Shown here piece after piece: positions 8,939-16,431 of a DNA stretch of 64,000 nt. The position numbers and the translations under genes are program-made. The stretch's first letter is position 1. Every line of letters begins with the position of its first letter. Under the pieces are notes generated by a model, which worked only from the letters and a program-made list of their open reading frames with translations, did not search any database and was not told where the DNA came from. This DNA is from Mariniphaga sediminis (GTDB lineage: Bacteria > Bacteroidota > Bacteroidia > Bacteroidales > Prolixibacteraceae): NCBI RefSeq assembly GCF_003573545.1, contig NZ_QWET01000005.1, positions 62,001-126,000 of the forward strand, given 5' to 3'.

Positions 8939-10180
8939 TTAATATTCTTTATTTGGAAACAGGTTCACTGCAATAAAACCGAAGATACCTGTTGCCGCAA
9001 TTAATACCAGGTCGAGTATGTTGTTTTTAAAACGGCGCTTTTTCCGGATGATGAAAAAGACGTTTAACAGGACGAAAATGACACTTGCCACAATCCAGGA
9101 AAAATTGTTGTACCCGTTAAATACAAATTTGATGTAACTGTGATGATTTTCACCAAACCTCAGATTGAAAGGGAACAGGGTCGCAAAAGCTTTTCCTACA
9201 GACAACTCTGAATAAGGCTTATTTTCTTTTTCAAACTTATTCAGTAGTTTATAATTCCTGTCGAGGACATAAATTTTCCTTTGATTAAAAGAAGAAAAAT
9301 CAACTTTTGTAAAATAGGGGGTTTTTCTAAACATCAGGGAATAATGTTTTTCCGGGTTGTAATCGTAAACGGGGAGTTCGATCAATCCGTAATCCAGGCT
9401 GCTGAGGATATATAGCTTATTCTCCTCCGAAATGACATAGGCGTGGATACTGCGCGACTCAATAGTTGACGGACTGACATATTTTACCTTAAATCCTTCC
9501 GGAGTTTCAATCTTTTTCAGATAGGGTTTACCATTTTCCATCTTCATATGGTAGAAAAGGTCTTTGCTGTCGGTAATAAACCAGCCATTATCATAAGGTT
9601 TCATAACGGTTGGTATACCAGCCATCAATTTTGCCGGATAATTGAAATTTTCATTATTAAAAATTCGTGTAAAGATTTCACTCTTTTCCTCATCAACCTT
9701 GTTAGTTTCAGCAAGTATAAATTCCACTCTTTTCTTTCCGATTCTGCATACATCATGGGGAAACCTCAGCGCGGTTTTTGAATCCATCAGGGGAAAGAGT
9801 CTGTAAGAGGGCATTGACATAAATGAACTTCGTATGCTGGCATAATCGCTTTCGGGACGGAATTTTTCAACATCAATTTTCATCCCGCTAATGCTATCCG
9901 GGAACTCTCCTTTTTTAATCAGGAAAAATGAATTTTCAATGGGGCATGCTTTATGAAATTCATCTTCCGGAATTACTTCTCCTTTTGAGTTCTTAATAGT
10001 TTGTATGCTTAATTCATAGTCATATGTAGAAGTAAAAAATTCATCTTTTAACAGACTGTAATAAATACTGGGATACTGACCGGGAACCTTAAACAAGGTT
10101 CTGTAAATTGTTGGGATAACATTTGACAGGATGATAATGGCTGCGGCCACTAATAGATATCTGCTTATTTTTTGTAACAT
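8939..10180 (-). CDS. DUF4857-like membrane protein, copy B
   Basis: Protein of 413 residues, paralogous to the one at 6092-7345. It has the same plan: N-terminal span (about 8-27), an extracytoplasmic domain, then two spans (FSWIVASVIFVLLNVFFII, ILDLVLIAATGIFGFIAVNLF) around a basic RKKRRFKNN loop. Its start overlaps the copy B permease stop (TAATG). Shared islands with copy A include KISRYLLV, SISGMKIDVE (SIDGVKIDIE in A), RLFPL, DGWFITD versus NGWFITD, PVYDY and the C-terminus. Most of the domain between these islands differs, which argues for different ligands or partners. No enzymatic motif was recognised. Confidence 0.8.
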   Translation of the reverse strand: MLQKISRYLLVAAAIIILSNVIPTIYRTLFKVPGQYPSIYYSLLKDEFFTSTYDYELSIQTIKNSKGEVIPEDEFHKACPIENSFFLIKKGEFPDSISGMKIDVEKFRPESDYASIRSSFMSMPSYRLFPLMDSKTALRFPHDVCRIGKKRVEFILAETNKVDEEKSEIFTRIFNNENFNYPAKLMAGIPTVMKPYDNGWFITDSKDLFYHMKMENGKPYLKKIETPEGFKVKYVSPSTIESRSIHAYVISEENKLYILSSLDYGLIELPVYDYNPEKHYSLMFRKTPYFTKVDFSSFNQRKIYVLDRNYKLLNKFEKENKPYSELSVGKAFATLFPFNLRFGENHHSYIKFVFNGYNNFSWIVASVIFVLLNVFFIIRKKRRFKNNILDLVLIAATGIFGFIAVNLFPNKEY

Positions 10181-10848
10181 TACATTTCTCCTTTCCTGAA
10201 TCTGTAAATTGAAAATAAAATGGACATACTCATCAGCAGGATAATTCCCAGGAAGGGTAACCAGGCATACTTATATGCCCCTGCTATTGGCGACTGAAAA
10301 AACAGGTGAACAAATGAAAAAGCTAACAATGCATAGAAAACTTTATATTTCCACAGGGGTTCAATGGTTATCATTCCTGTGAGGAAATAGGCAGCCAGTC
10401 CGGCAGAAAACCATGGTATTACAGTACTTGCAGAAAGGGCTATAACCTCGTAAGGGAAATAATATCTTCCGGGAAAAATAAGCAAAGCAAACAAAGTAAG
10501 ATACAGGGCAACAAGGCAGATAACGCCGAAGATTACCATTTTTAAACCTGCCTTTTCTTCATTCAGGGGGAGGTGCAGCGTTAATTTAATCCTTCGTTGT
10601 TTAACTTCGGGGATAAACTGTGCCAGTCCAATTATTACCCCTATGCCTAAAGGAATAAACTTAAACAAATTAAAATAGATATACATTTTATTAATGATTC
10701 CGTCCCAAAATTCATGGGCATTGGCAATAATAAATGAGTGCCTTACATTAAGGTAAATTCCGAGAATGGCAATTGCCCCAATGGCCAGTGACAGCCAAAA
10801 GACGAGCCTGATTTTTATCCATTCTTTATAAAACATTGACTTCCACAT
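10180..10848 (-). CDS. ABC-2-like transporter permease, copy B
   Basis: Membrane protein of 222 residues, the same length as its paralogue at 7345-8013, with about six spans (VFWLSLAIGAIAILGIYLNV, LFKFIPLGIGVIIGLAQFI and others). The cytoplasmic loop with KLTLHLPLNEEKAGL is shared with copy A (KLTLHLPINEEKAGL), probably the coupling region that touches the common ATPase (inference). Three bases separate it from the ATPase stop, and it is coupled by a TAATG overlap to the DUF4857-like gene. Divergence is concentrated in the membrane spans and outer loops, as expected if substrate choice has changed while the ATPase contact has not. Confidence 0.82.
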   Translation of the reverse strand: MWKSMFYKEWIKIRLVFWLSLAIGAIAILGIYLNVRHSFIIANAHEFWDGIINKMYIYFNLFKFIPLGIGVIIGLAQFIPEVKQRRIKLTLHLPLNEEKAGLKMVIFGVICLVALYLTLFALLIFPGRYYFPYEVIALSASTVIPWFSAGLAAYFLTGMITIEPLWKYKVFYALLAFSFVHLFFQSPIAGAYKYAWLPFLGIILLMSMSILFSIYRFRKGEM

Positions 10849-11739
10849 ATCCTAATATTTTCCTGTTAAACCAATAAATGCGTCTTCAAGGGTCATGGGT
10901 ACCTCCCTGAAATTGCTGTACGCAATTCCCAGCGATGCCAGGTAGCTTTCTACTTCGTTTGCCCGGGAGTAAGTGTACAGTTCGATAGTACTGTCTATCT
11001 TTTCGTAATTTTCGACCAGTCCCCCTTTTTCAAACTCTACATCGGGGTTGGTAACCTCAAAGTTGAACTGTTTAAATGTTGACATAAACTCTTTGACCGG
11101 CATGTACACCAATACCTTATTGTAATCGAATACGATACATTCATCGATGAGCCGTTCCATATCCTGAATAATGTGGGAAGTGGTAAAAACCGTTTTTCCT
11201 TCGGCTTTGGCATAGTTGCGCAAGTAGTCGATAAAAAGCCTTCGGTAACCGGGGTCGAGTCCCATGGTGAAATCGTCGAGTACCAGCAGCTCCGGGTCTT
11301 GTGCGAGGATAAGTCCCAGGGCAACCTGTGAGCGCTGTCCGCACGACATGGTTGATATTTTCTGTTTCGGGGTTACCTTTAGTTTGGCCATCAGGTCGTA
11401 GTATGCCTCACGCTTCCAGTTTGGGTAGAAGCCCGAATAGAACTTCTCAATTTGGTAAATATTCATGAATGCATACTGCACGTGGTTTTCAATCAAATAG
11501 CCAATCTGTGATTTTACATACGGCGACAGGTTTTTCGAATTCTCCCCAAGGATGATACATTCGCCGCTCCGGGGAGTCAAATAACCGTTTAGAATATTGA
11601 TGGTGGTAGTTTTCCCGGTCCCGTTTTTACCAAGAAGCCCAAGGATACTACCTTTTTTTATATTGAAGTTAAGGTCCTCGTAGACCATTTTATTGCCATA
11701 ATAATGTGTCAGGTTACGGCATTCTACGATGTTCTCCAT
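10790..11739 (-). repeat. Homogenised 950-bp direct repeat, copy B
   Basis: This is the partner of 7955-8904. It covers the whole ATPase gene, the three-base gap and the first about 20 codons of the permease. Outside these limits the two modules differ strongly, apart from the short conserved permease/DUF4857 junction near 7335-7375 and 10170-10210. Confidence 0.9.
10852..11739 (-). CDS. ABC transporter ATP-binding protein, copy B, first gene of the six-gene operon
   Basis: ATPase of 295 residues with the same protein sequence as the gene at 8017-8904, including the variant signature MSCGQRSQ and Asp156 at the usual catalytic Glu position. It opens the operon ATPase-permease-DUF4857, ATPase-permease-DUF4857, which ends at the terminator at 6034-6064. 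The 394-base gap upstream should hold the operon promoter. The identical ATPases could serve either permease. The general architecture resembles ABC exporters of the antibiotic-resistance or bacteriocin-immunity type (inference from a short ATPase plus a small six-span permease). Confidence 0.93.
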   Translation of the reverse strand: MENIVECRNLTHYYGNKMVYEDLNFNIKKGSILGLLGKNGTGKTTTINILNGYLTPRSGECIILGENSKNLSPYVKSQIGYLIENHVQYAFMNIYQIEKFYSGFYPNWKREAYYDLMAKLKVTPKQKISTMSCGQRSQVALGLILAQDPELLVLDDFTMGLDPGYRRLFIDYLRNYAKAEGKTVFTTSHIIQDMERLIDECIVFDYNKVLVYMPVKEFMSTFKQFNFEVTNPDVEFEKGGLVENYEKIDSTIELYTYSRANEVESYLASLGIAYSNFREVPMTLEDAFIGLTGKY

Positions 11740-12133
11740 ACGTGTATTAAAATTTTAGATTTTTCAATACAACACACTTAAAACCAAAACGGGTGAATAA
11801 TTGCCTGTTTTATGATATAAATCAATGTAAGCAGAAGGAGGAAACCATTACCACAAGCAATTTTTTTAGTTTGAATTTTTCTGATGCGAAAGGACTTTCA
11901 AGCACTACCAGTTCTCGGGCGCCATGCCTTTGATGTAGCGGTGTCTGCAAAATATATGATTCGACATCAATAGAGGGAGTCTTTAGCTACTTCTGTTGGG
12001 ATAGGAGGACTAATCTGACAATTGTTTAATTAATTTCTTAAACAGTTAAAAGTTTTTCCTCTGATTCAAAGGGGAGGATAGTTCAGGGTTTCATTTTATA
12101 GTTTGAATTGGAATGACAAATTGCAGGGATGTG
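11740..12133. other. Intergenic region upstream of the duplicated ABC operon
   Basis: A 394-base stretch lies between the TolC-like gene stop and the first ATPase start, both on the minus strand. I see no coding frame, tRNA or clear terminator hairpin. The sequence next to the ATPase is AT-rich and is the likely promoter region, but no TAnnTTTG box could be placed with confidence. Confidence 0.5.
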
Positions 12134-13672
12134 TCAGAAAAATAATTTTCTGGTTTCATCTTCCAGCATAGGATTTCCGTAAGTAATATTATGTCCTTTT
12201 TCAAAATCGAACAGGGTAAGTACACGAAGCCGGTAATAGGCCACCCAGTAACTTTGTATCGACCGGATATAATCTCGTTTCGCCTGTTCACGTTCCTGCA
12301 GGGCGATGTTCAGGTCGGTTATACTCAGTTCGCCATTTTGAAATTTTCGCAAGGCAATCTGGTACCCGTTTTCAGCCACTTTATCTGCCTCGTCGGCTGT
12401 TCGCAACTGGTCTTTCAGCAAACCAAACTGTTCCACCTGCACAATAATCGACCGGTCAAACTCTTCAATATCCTTATTCACATTGTAAATGGTAAGCTCC
12501 CTTTCCGACTCGGCAAGTTTAACGGTTGAGGCCGATCGTCCCCAGTCGAGAATCGGGATACTTAATGAAATACGCAACATCCGGTCGCGCTCGGGCTGGT
12601 CGTATATACCCAGGAATGTTTCTGCGCTGTTCGATAAACCAAAACTTCCGCGCAGAGTGGTACTCAGGCCGGTGCTGTTTTTGGCCTGGGCAAGTTCCCG
12701 GTCAGCATTAATTAACCGGCGTTGGTAAAGCGAGGTTTCCTGTCGATTTTCTCTCGCTTTTTGAACTGCCAAATCTAAATCGATATCAAAAAACCGGATA
12801 TCCAGAGGTATGTTAAGATCGATTTGCATTGATTGTTCCAGACCAACATATCTTTTCAATTCAAAATCTGTATTTTTTAGATCCATATTAGCCTGGTTTA
12901 GCGCTTTTTGGGCATTCAGGACCGAAAGCTCGATTCGCGAATAATCGTTGTCGGATATTTGTCCCAGTTCTTTTTTTGTTTGTGATATGCGAAGGTTATC
13001 CTGGCTGTTTTTCAAATTGTTCTCAGCCAGTTTGTAGTTGGTTTGCACCATCAGGTAATTAAAGTAACGGTAGGTTGTATTCAGGGCAATTTCTTCAATT
13101 TGCTGAACAAAGCGTTTTTGTGCTTCATCATAAATCATGGGCTCGGTTTTACGATACCATTTCATCCAGTTGTAAGCAAACAACGGCTGGCTGAAACCAA
13201 TTACAAACGGACTACCTGAATATCCGATTTCATTTTTATTCAAGTTCCGAATGCCGTGGGCTGAAGTACTTGCCCAAATGTTGGTTCCCAGCTTGGGAAT
13301 AGACTGGTTTAAAGAAACGTTGGCAGATGCGGCAAGGTTGGAAACCTGTTTAAATTCTATGCTGCCATCGGGTTGGGTGATGGGTTGGGTGGTATGTGTA
13401 TAATTTGGCAGATCTCCTGACAAGGTTAACTGAGGCCTGAATCGTGTTTTGAAATTCCGGTAGCGCCAAAAATAATTTACATTTTGATTTTGAACATATT
13501 TGGATGAGGGTGAGTGGGTTAGTGCCAAATCAATAACATCATCAAGCGATAAGCTATTCTTTATGGAATCATTTTGTGAGAAAACCGGGTTTACTGAAAC
13601 GGCCAAACCCGTAAATAATACTAAAAAAAACGTTCTCATTTTTGCGAGTCTATTTTTCCAATTCAATTTCAT
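12134..13672 (-). CDS. TolC-family outer membrane efflux channel
   Basis: About 512 residues from the ATG at 13672; another possible start is 13639 (MRTFFLVLFTGLAVSV). The signal peptide ends near VNPVFSQ. The protein has the two-fold repeat typical of TolC: long amphipathic helices with coiled-coil spacing (NLKNSQDNLRISQTKKELG, LNAQKALNQANMDLKNTD, then the second half with AESERELTIYNVNKDIEEF and FQNGELSITDLNIALQERE) and a conserved turn (DWGRSASTVKLAE). It forms an outer membrane tunnel for efflux. The gene overlaps the end of the HlyD-like adaptor gene by 23 bases, so the pair is translated together. No dedicated pump gene lies directly in this pair; the nearest pump is the ABC operon downstream. 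Confidence 0.92.
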   Translation of the reverse strand: MKLNWKNRLAKMRTFFLVLFTGLAVSVNPVFSQNDSIKNSLSLDDVIDLALTHSPSSKYVQNQNVNYFWRYRNFKTRFRPQLTLSGDLPNYTHTTQPITQPDGSIEFKQVSNLAASANVSLNQSIPKLGTNIWASTSAHGIRNLNKNEIGYSGSPFVIGFSQPLFAYNWMKWYRKTEPMIYDEAQKRFVQQIEEIALNTTYRYFNYLMVQTNYKLAENNLKNSQDNLRISQTKKELGQISDNDYSRIELSVLNAQKALNQANMDLKNTDFELKRYVGLEQSMQIDLNIPLDIRFFDIDLDLAVQKARENRQETSLYQRRLINADRELAQAKNSTGLSTTLRGSFGLSNSAETFLGIYDQPERDRMLRISLSIPILDWGRSASTVKLAESERELTIYNVNKDIEEFDRSIIVQVEQFGLLKDQLRTADEADKVAENGYQIALRKFQNGELSITDLNIALQEREQAKRDYIRSIQSYWVAYYRLRVLTLFDFEKGHNITYGNPMLEDETRKLFF

Positions 13673-14876
13673 CTGATTGTCTGAATGCATTAAGTCCTTC
13701 AACAATTACAGCATCACCTTCGCTGAGGCCTGAAAGAACTTCACAATAATCATCTCCGATAATTCCGAGTGTAAAATCTTTTTTGATAGCCTTATTGCCT
13801 TCCACCACAAACATTTTTTGTTTTTGCCCGGCCTCAAATTCCGGTATTTTTTTTATTCTGAGGGCATCCTCTTTGAACCCGACAATTACCTGTATTTCAA
13901 CCTGCTGGTTGGCAATTAGCTTGGGGTGGCTACTTTCATGAAGATGTATATTAAACTGAATTTTTTTATTTTCAACCATTGGGGTAATATTTCCGACAGT
14001 GCCCTCCAAATGTTCGTCGTCCAGGTTTACCACTACCCGGTTCCCGGTTTTAAGCTGTACAGCGTGTTGTTCCTCAATCGAACCTGTTATTTTAAATGAG
14101 GTAAGATCCGACATTCGAACCAGTAAATGATCGGTGTTTACTTTTTCACCGGCTTTTCCTGAAATAGACAGGATGATACCGGCAGAAGGTGCCCGGATAC
14201 TCATTTTTTGAAGCAGGGTTTGCTTTTCCTCCAGTTCTTTTTCCTGCATTCTGATTTGTAGCAGGAGACCTTGTTCCTCGGCTTTAAGCTGTTTTAACCG
14301 GATTGAGTTTTTTTCTACCAGGGTTTCGAGATCCTTTTCTGCCAGTGTAATCTCCTGGTTTGTCTGGTCTATTTTGGCTGGCGAAATTCCCCCAACTTCC
14401 AGAAGTTGTTGCTGGTCTGCCAGTTGCGATTTCAGCGACATAATTTTCAGCTTCTTCACCTCTTCATTGTATTCCAGATCGAGTCGGGTACTCTGTGCAT
14501 TCAGGCGGGTCCTTTCCAGGTTGTTGCGTCTCACCTCAATCTGATCTTTTATACCATCAATATCATCCCGCACTCCGTCGGTATTCAACTGAAGAATAAC
14601 ATCGTCCTTTTTTACCCGGGTTCCGGGCTCGGCCAATATACTTTGAATAACACCCGGCCCAGGGCTCAGAATGAGTACTTCATTTTCCGAATCGACTACG
14701 CCGGTAGCGTGAATTGACAACAACACCGGGCCATGGTCAACTTCCTCCGTAACGAGGCTCCCTGCGCTTAAAGAAGAAGGAACAAAGAACCGGGAGGAAT
14801 AAACCGCAACGGCAATGATGGCAACCAGGGTTAATACTGAAAAGAGGAAAAGTTTAATTTTTTTATTACTTCCCAT
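13650..14876 (-). CDS. HlyD/MFP-family periplasmic adaptor protein
   Basis: Protein of 408 residues anchored by one N-terminal span (IKLFLFSVLTLVAIIAVAVY). The first half of a lipoyl-like domain follows (ILSPGPGVIQSILAEPGTRVKKDDVILQL is the region, about 85-115), then a long coiled-coil hairpin (about 120-215), the second lipoyl half (IRAPSAGIILSISGKAGEKV) and a beta-barrel domain (FKITGSIEEQHAVQLKTG). It would bridge an inner membrane pump and the TolC-like channel encoded immediately downstream. The pump partner is not adjacent; the duplicated ABC operon further downstream is a candidate (inference). Confidence 0.92.
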   Translation of the reverse strand: MGSNKKIKLFLFSVLTLVAIIAVAVYSSRFFVPSSLSAGSLVTEEVDHGPVLLSIHATGVVDSENEVLILSPGPGVIQSILAEPGTRVKKDDVILQLNTDGVRDDIDGIKDQIEVRRNNLERTRLNAQSTRLDLEYNEEVKKLKIMSLKSQLADQQQLLEVGGISPAKIDQTNQEITLAEKDLETLVEKNSIRLKQLKAEEQGLLLQIRMQEKELEEKQTLLQKMSIRAPSAGIILSISGKAGEKVNTDHLLVRMSDLTSFKITGSIEEQHAVQLKTGNRVVVNLDDEHLEGTVGNITPMVENKKIQFNIHLHESSHPKLIANQQVEIQVIVGFKEDALRIKKIPEFEAGQKQKMFVVEGNKAIKKDFTLGIIGDDYCEVLSGLSEGDAVIVEGLNAFRQSDEIELEK

Positions 14877-14906
14877 GGCTCAAAAATTGGTTAAGGAAAA
14901 AATGGC

Positions 14907-14939
14907 GGCAGAATTCTTTTTTTAAGAATAAATTCTGCC
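14907..14939 (-). terminator. Stem-loop after the 14989-15693 gene
   Basis: GGCAGAATT (14907-14915) pairs with AATTCTGCC (14931-14939), and the loop itself contains a T7/A-rich inner pairing. On the minus strand a T6 run follows four bases after the stem. It lies 50 bases beyond the stop of the hypothetical gene and just before the HlyD-like start, so it probably separates the two transcripts. Confidence 0.55.
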
Positions 14940-14988
14940 AAACAGGAAGGTCAAAATTAAAAAAATCATTTAATTACAAAAAACGTAA

Positions 14989-15693
14989 TTACCTGATTTT
15001 TTCGAGGTACAACTTTCTTAATTTCACTAAATAATCTGTGTCGATTTTATTGGAAAGTATTCTCACAAACTCAAACAATTTTCCCTCTTTGAAAAATGAG
15101 CCGGAAGCCGCATCAAATTCGTGTCCTTCCCAGTTATACTTTACATCCATTGTTACTTTAACAAAGGCATCGTAGCTAAGGTATTTGGGAATTTCAATGT
15201 ATCCAAAGTTGTGATCCTGTGATTCCACATAAACTCCATCGGCCAGTTTTTCAAATACCAGGAATTTTACAATTTTTACTTCGGCTTCCAGTTTCCCGCT
15301 GAGCTTTTTATTCATCAAAAAATGAATCCCCTGATTTTGGTAGGCTTCCTGGATTTTTTCTACCAAATCAAGCTCGGGGAGGTGCCTCACGCGAATCACA
15401 TTGAGCAACTGGGAGCCAATAATCATGTACCCTTTCCCCGAATCGAAATCCCAGTCATACTCTTTTTCAATGTTTTGTGTTGCCCGTAAAACCTCTTCGA
15501 GCGGATATTGCTTGTCGAGTACCAGGTAAATGTAAAACGGCTGGGCCGACGTGGGTGTTTCGTGGTAATAACCCGGGAATTGGTTCAATGCTTCAAAAAC
15601 CAGGCTGCCCGGCAGCACCTTTTCTTCTACCGATGCAATAGTGATGTGCTTGGTAAGGTTGGCGAATACTTCCATTTTTTTGTTCTGTTCCAT
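14989..15693 (-). CDS. Hypothetical cytoplasmic protein, 234 residues
   Basis: No family recognised. The protein has no signal peptide or membrane span and alternates strands and helices (IYLVLDKQYPLEEVLRAT, VEKIQEAYQNQGIHFLMNKK, VKIVKFLVFEKLADGVYVE, YIEIPKYLSYDAFVKVTMD). This suggests two similar alpha/beta halves, each of about 100 residues. It is transcribed away from the YgjP-like metallopeptidase gene with only 36 bases between the two start codons, so the two may share regulation. The start at 15693 (MEQNKKMEVF) is kept because nothing closer looks better; Met7 is another possibility. Confidence 0.75.
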   Translation of the reverse strand: MEQNKKMEVFANLTKHITIASVEEKVLPGSLVFEALNQFPGYYHETPTSAQPFYIYLVLDKQYPLEEVLRATQNIEKEYDWDFDSGKGYMIIGSQLLNVIRVRHLPELDLVEKIQEAYQNQGIHFLMNKKLSGKLEAEVKIVKFLVFEKLADGVYVESQDHNFGYIEIPKYLSYDAFVKVTMDVKYNWEGHEFDAASGSFFKEGKLFEFVRILSNKIDTDYLVKLRKLYLEKIR

Positions 15694-15708
15694 AATGTGG
15701 TATCTTTG
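15679..15708 (+). promoter_or_regulatory. Bacteroidota-type promoter for the YgjP-like gene
   Basis: TTTG at 15679-15682 (-33 box) and TATCTTTG at 15701-15708 (-7 box, consensus TAnnTTTG) are 18 bases apart and end 21 bases before the ATG at 15730. The -33 box lies inside the start of the divergent gene at 15693. Confidence 0.65.
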
Positions 15709-15729
15709 GTTTTATTTTTATTGAAACGA

Positions 15730-16428
15730 ATGCCAAACAAAGTAGTTCATTTTAAAAGTATCGGACCGGTTACTTTTTCACGCAACCGACGATCGAAAAA
15801 TATAAAAATAAGTGTTAAACCTGACAAATCAGTGCTGGTTTCTTTTCCTTTTTTTATTTCAGAAGACGAAGTACTGGCATTTTTGACCCGAAATGAAGAT
15901 TGGATTAGCCGCCAGCAGAAAAAGGCAGATGCCGGAAGAACCCCATACGATACAGGCTCAACAATAAAAACAAAACTTCACACGCTGGAAATGCACCATG
16001 GGGAAACCGGAAAAGTGGAAACCGATGGAAAGATGATTAAAATTTTTGCTGCTGATTTTAATACGGAAGAAGCCCGGTTTCTTCTGGAGGATATTTTAAC
16101 ACAGATTTACCGTTTTGAAGCCCGGAAGTTACTTCCGGCACGGTTGCAGGAACTGGCCCGGGAACACGGATTCCGTTACGGTAAAGTTTCCATTCGGAAT
16201 AACAAACGGAATTGGGGTAGTTGCTCTTCCCGGAATAACATCAGCCTGAACCTGCATATGATGAAACTGCCCGATGAATTGATTGACTATATTTTGCTGC
16301 ACGAACTGGTGCATACTGAAATAAAAAACCATGGTCCCCTGTTTTGGGAAAAACTCGACAAGCATACCAATTACCGGGCGCGTGAATTGTCAGGGCAAGT
16401 AAAAAAATACTCAACTTACATCTTGTAG
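15730..16428 (+). CDS. YgjP-like zinc metallopeptidase (M48-type, DUF45)
   Basis: Protein of 232 residues from the ATG at 15730 (MPNKVVHFKSIGPVTFSRN), chosen because a good promoter precedes it and the family domain begins directly after. The C-terminal half has the diagnostic features: KVSIRNNKRNWGSCSSRNNI, then the zinc motif LLHELVHTEIKNHGPLFW with HELVH near residue 192 and the third ligand expected in the downstream helix. Proteins of this family (DUF45, WSS1/SprT-like fold) are thought to be peptidases, sometimes linked to restriction-modification genes; here there is no such neighbour. It is followed after three bases by the dGTPase gene, so the two are co-transcribed. Confidence 0.9.
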   Translation: MPNKVVHFKSIGPVTFSRNRRSKNIKISVKPDKSVLVSFPFFISEDEVLAFLTRNEDWISRQQKKADAGRTPYDTGSTIKTKLHTLEMHHGETGKVETDGKMIKIFAADFNTEEARFLLEDILTQIYRFEARKLLPARLQELAREHGFRYGKVSIRNNKRNWGSCSSRNNISLNLHMMKLPDELIDYILLHELVHTEIKNHGPLFWEKLDKHTNYRARELSGQVKKYSTYIL

Positions 16429-16431
16429 AAA

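Noticed and set aside
15508-15729. Upstream extension of the YgjP-like gene to 15508
   Set aside because: The extension lies opposite the divergent hypothetical gene, while a good promoter and the family start favour the ATG at 15730.
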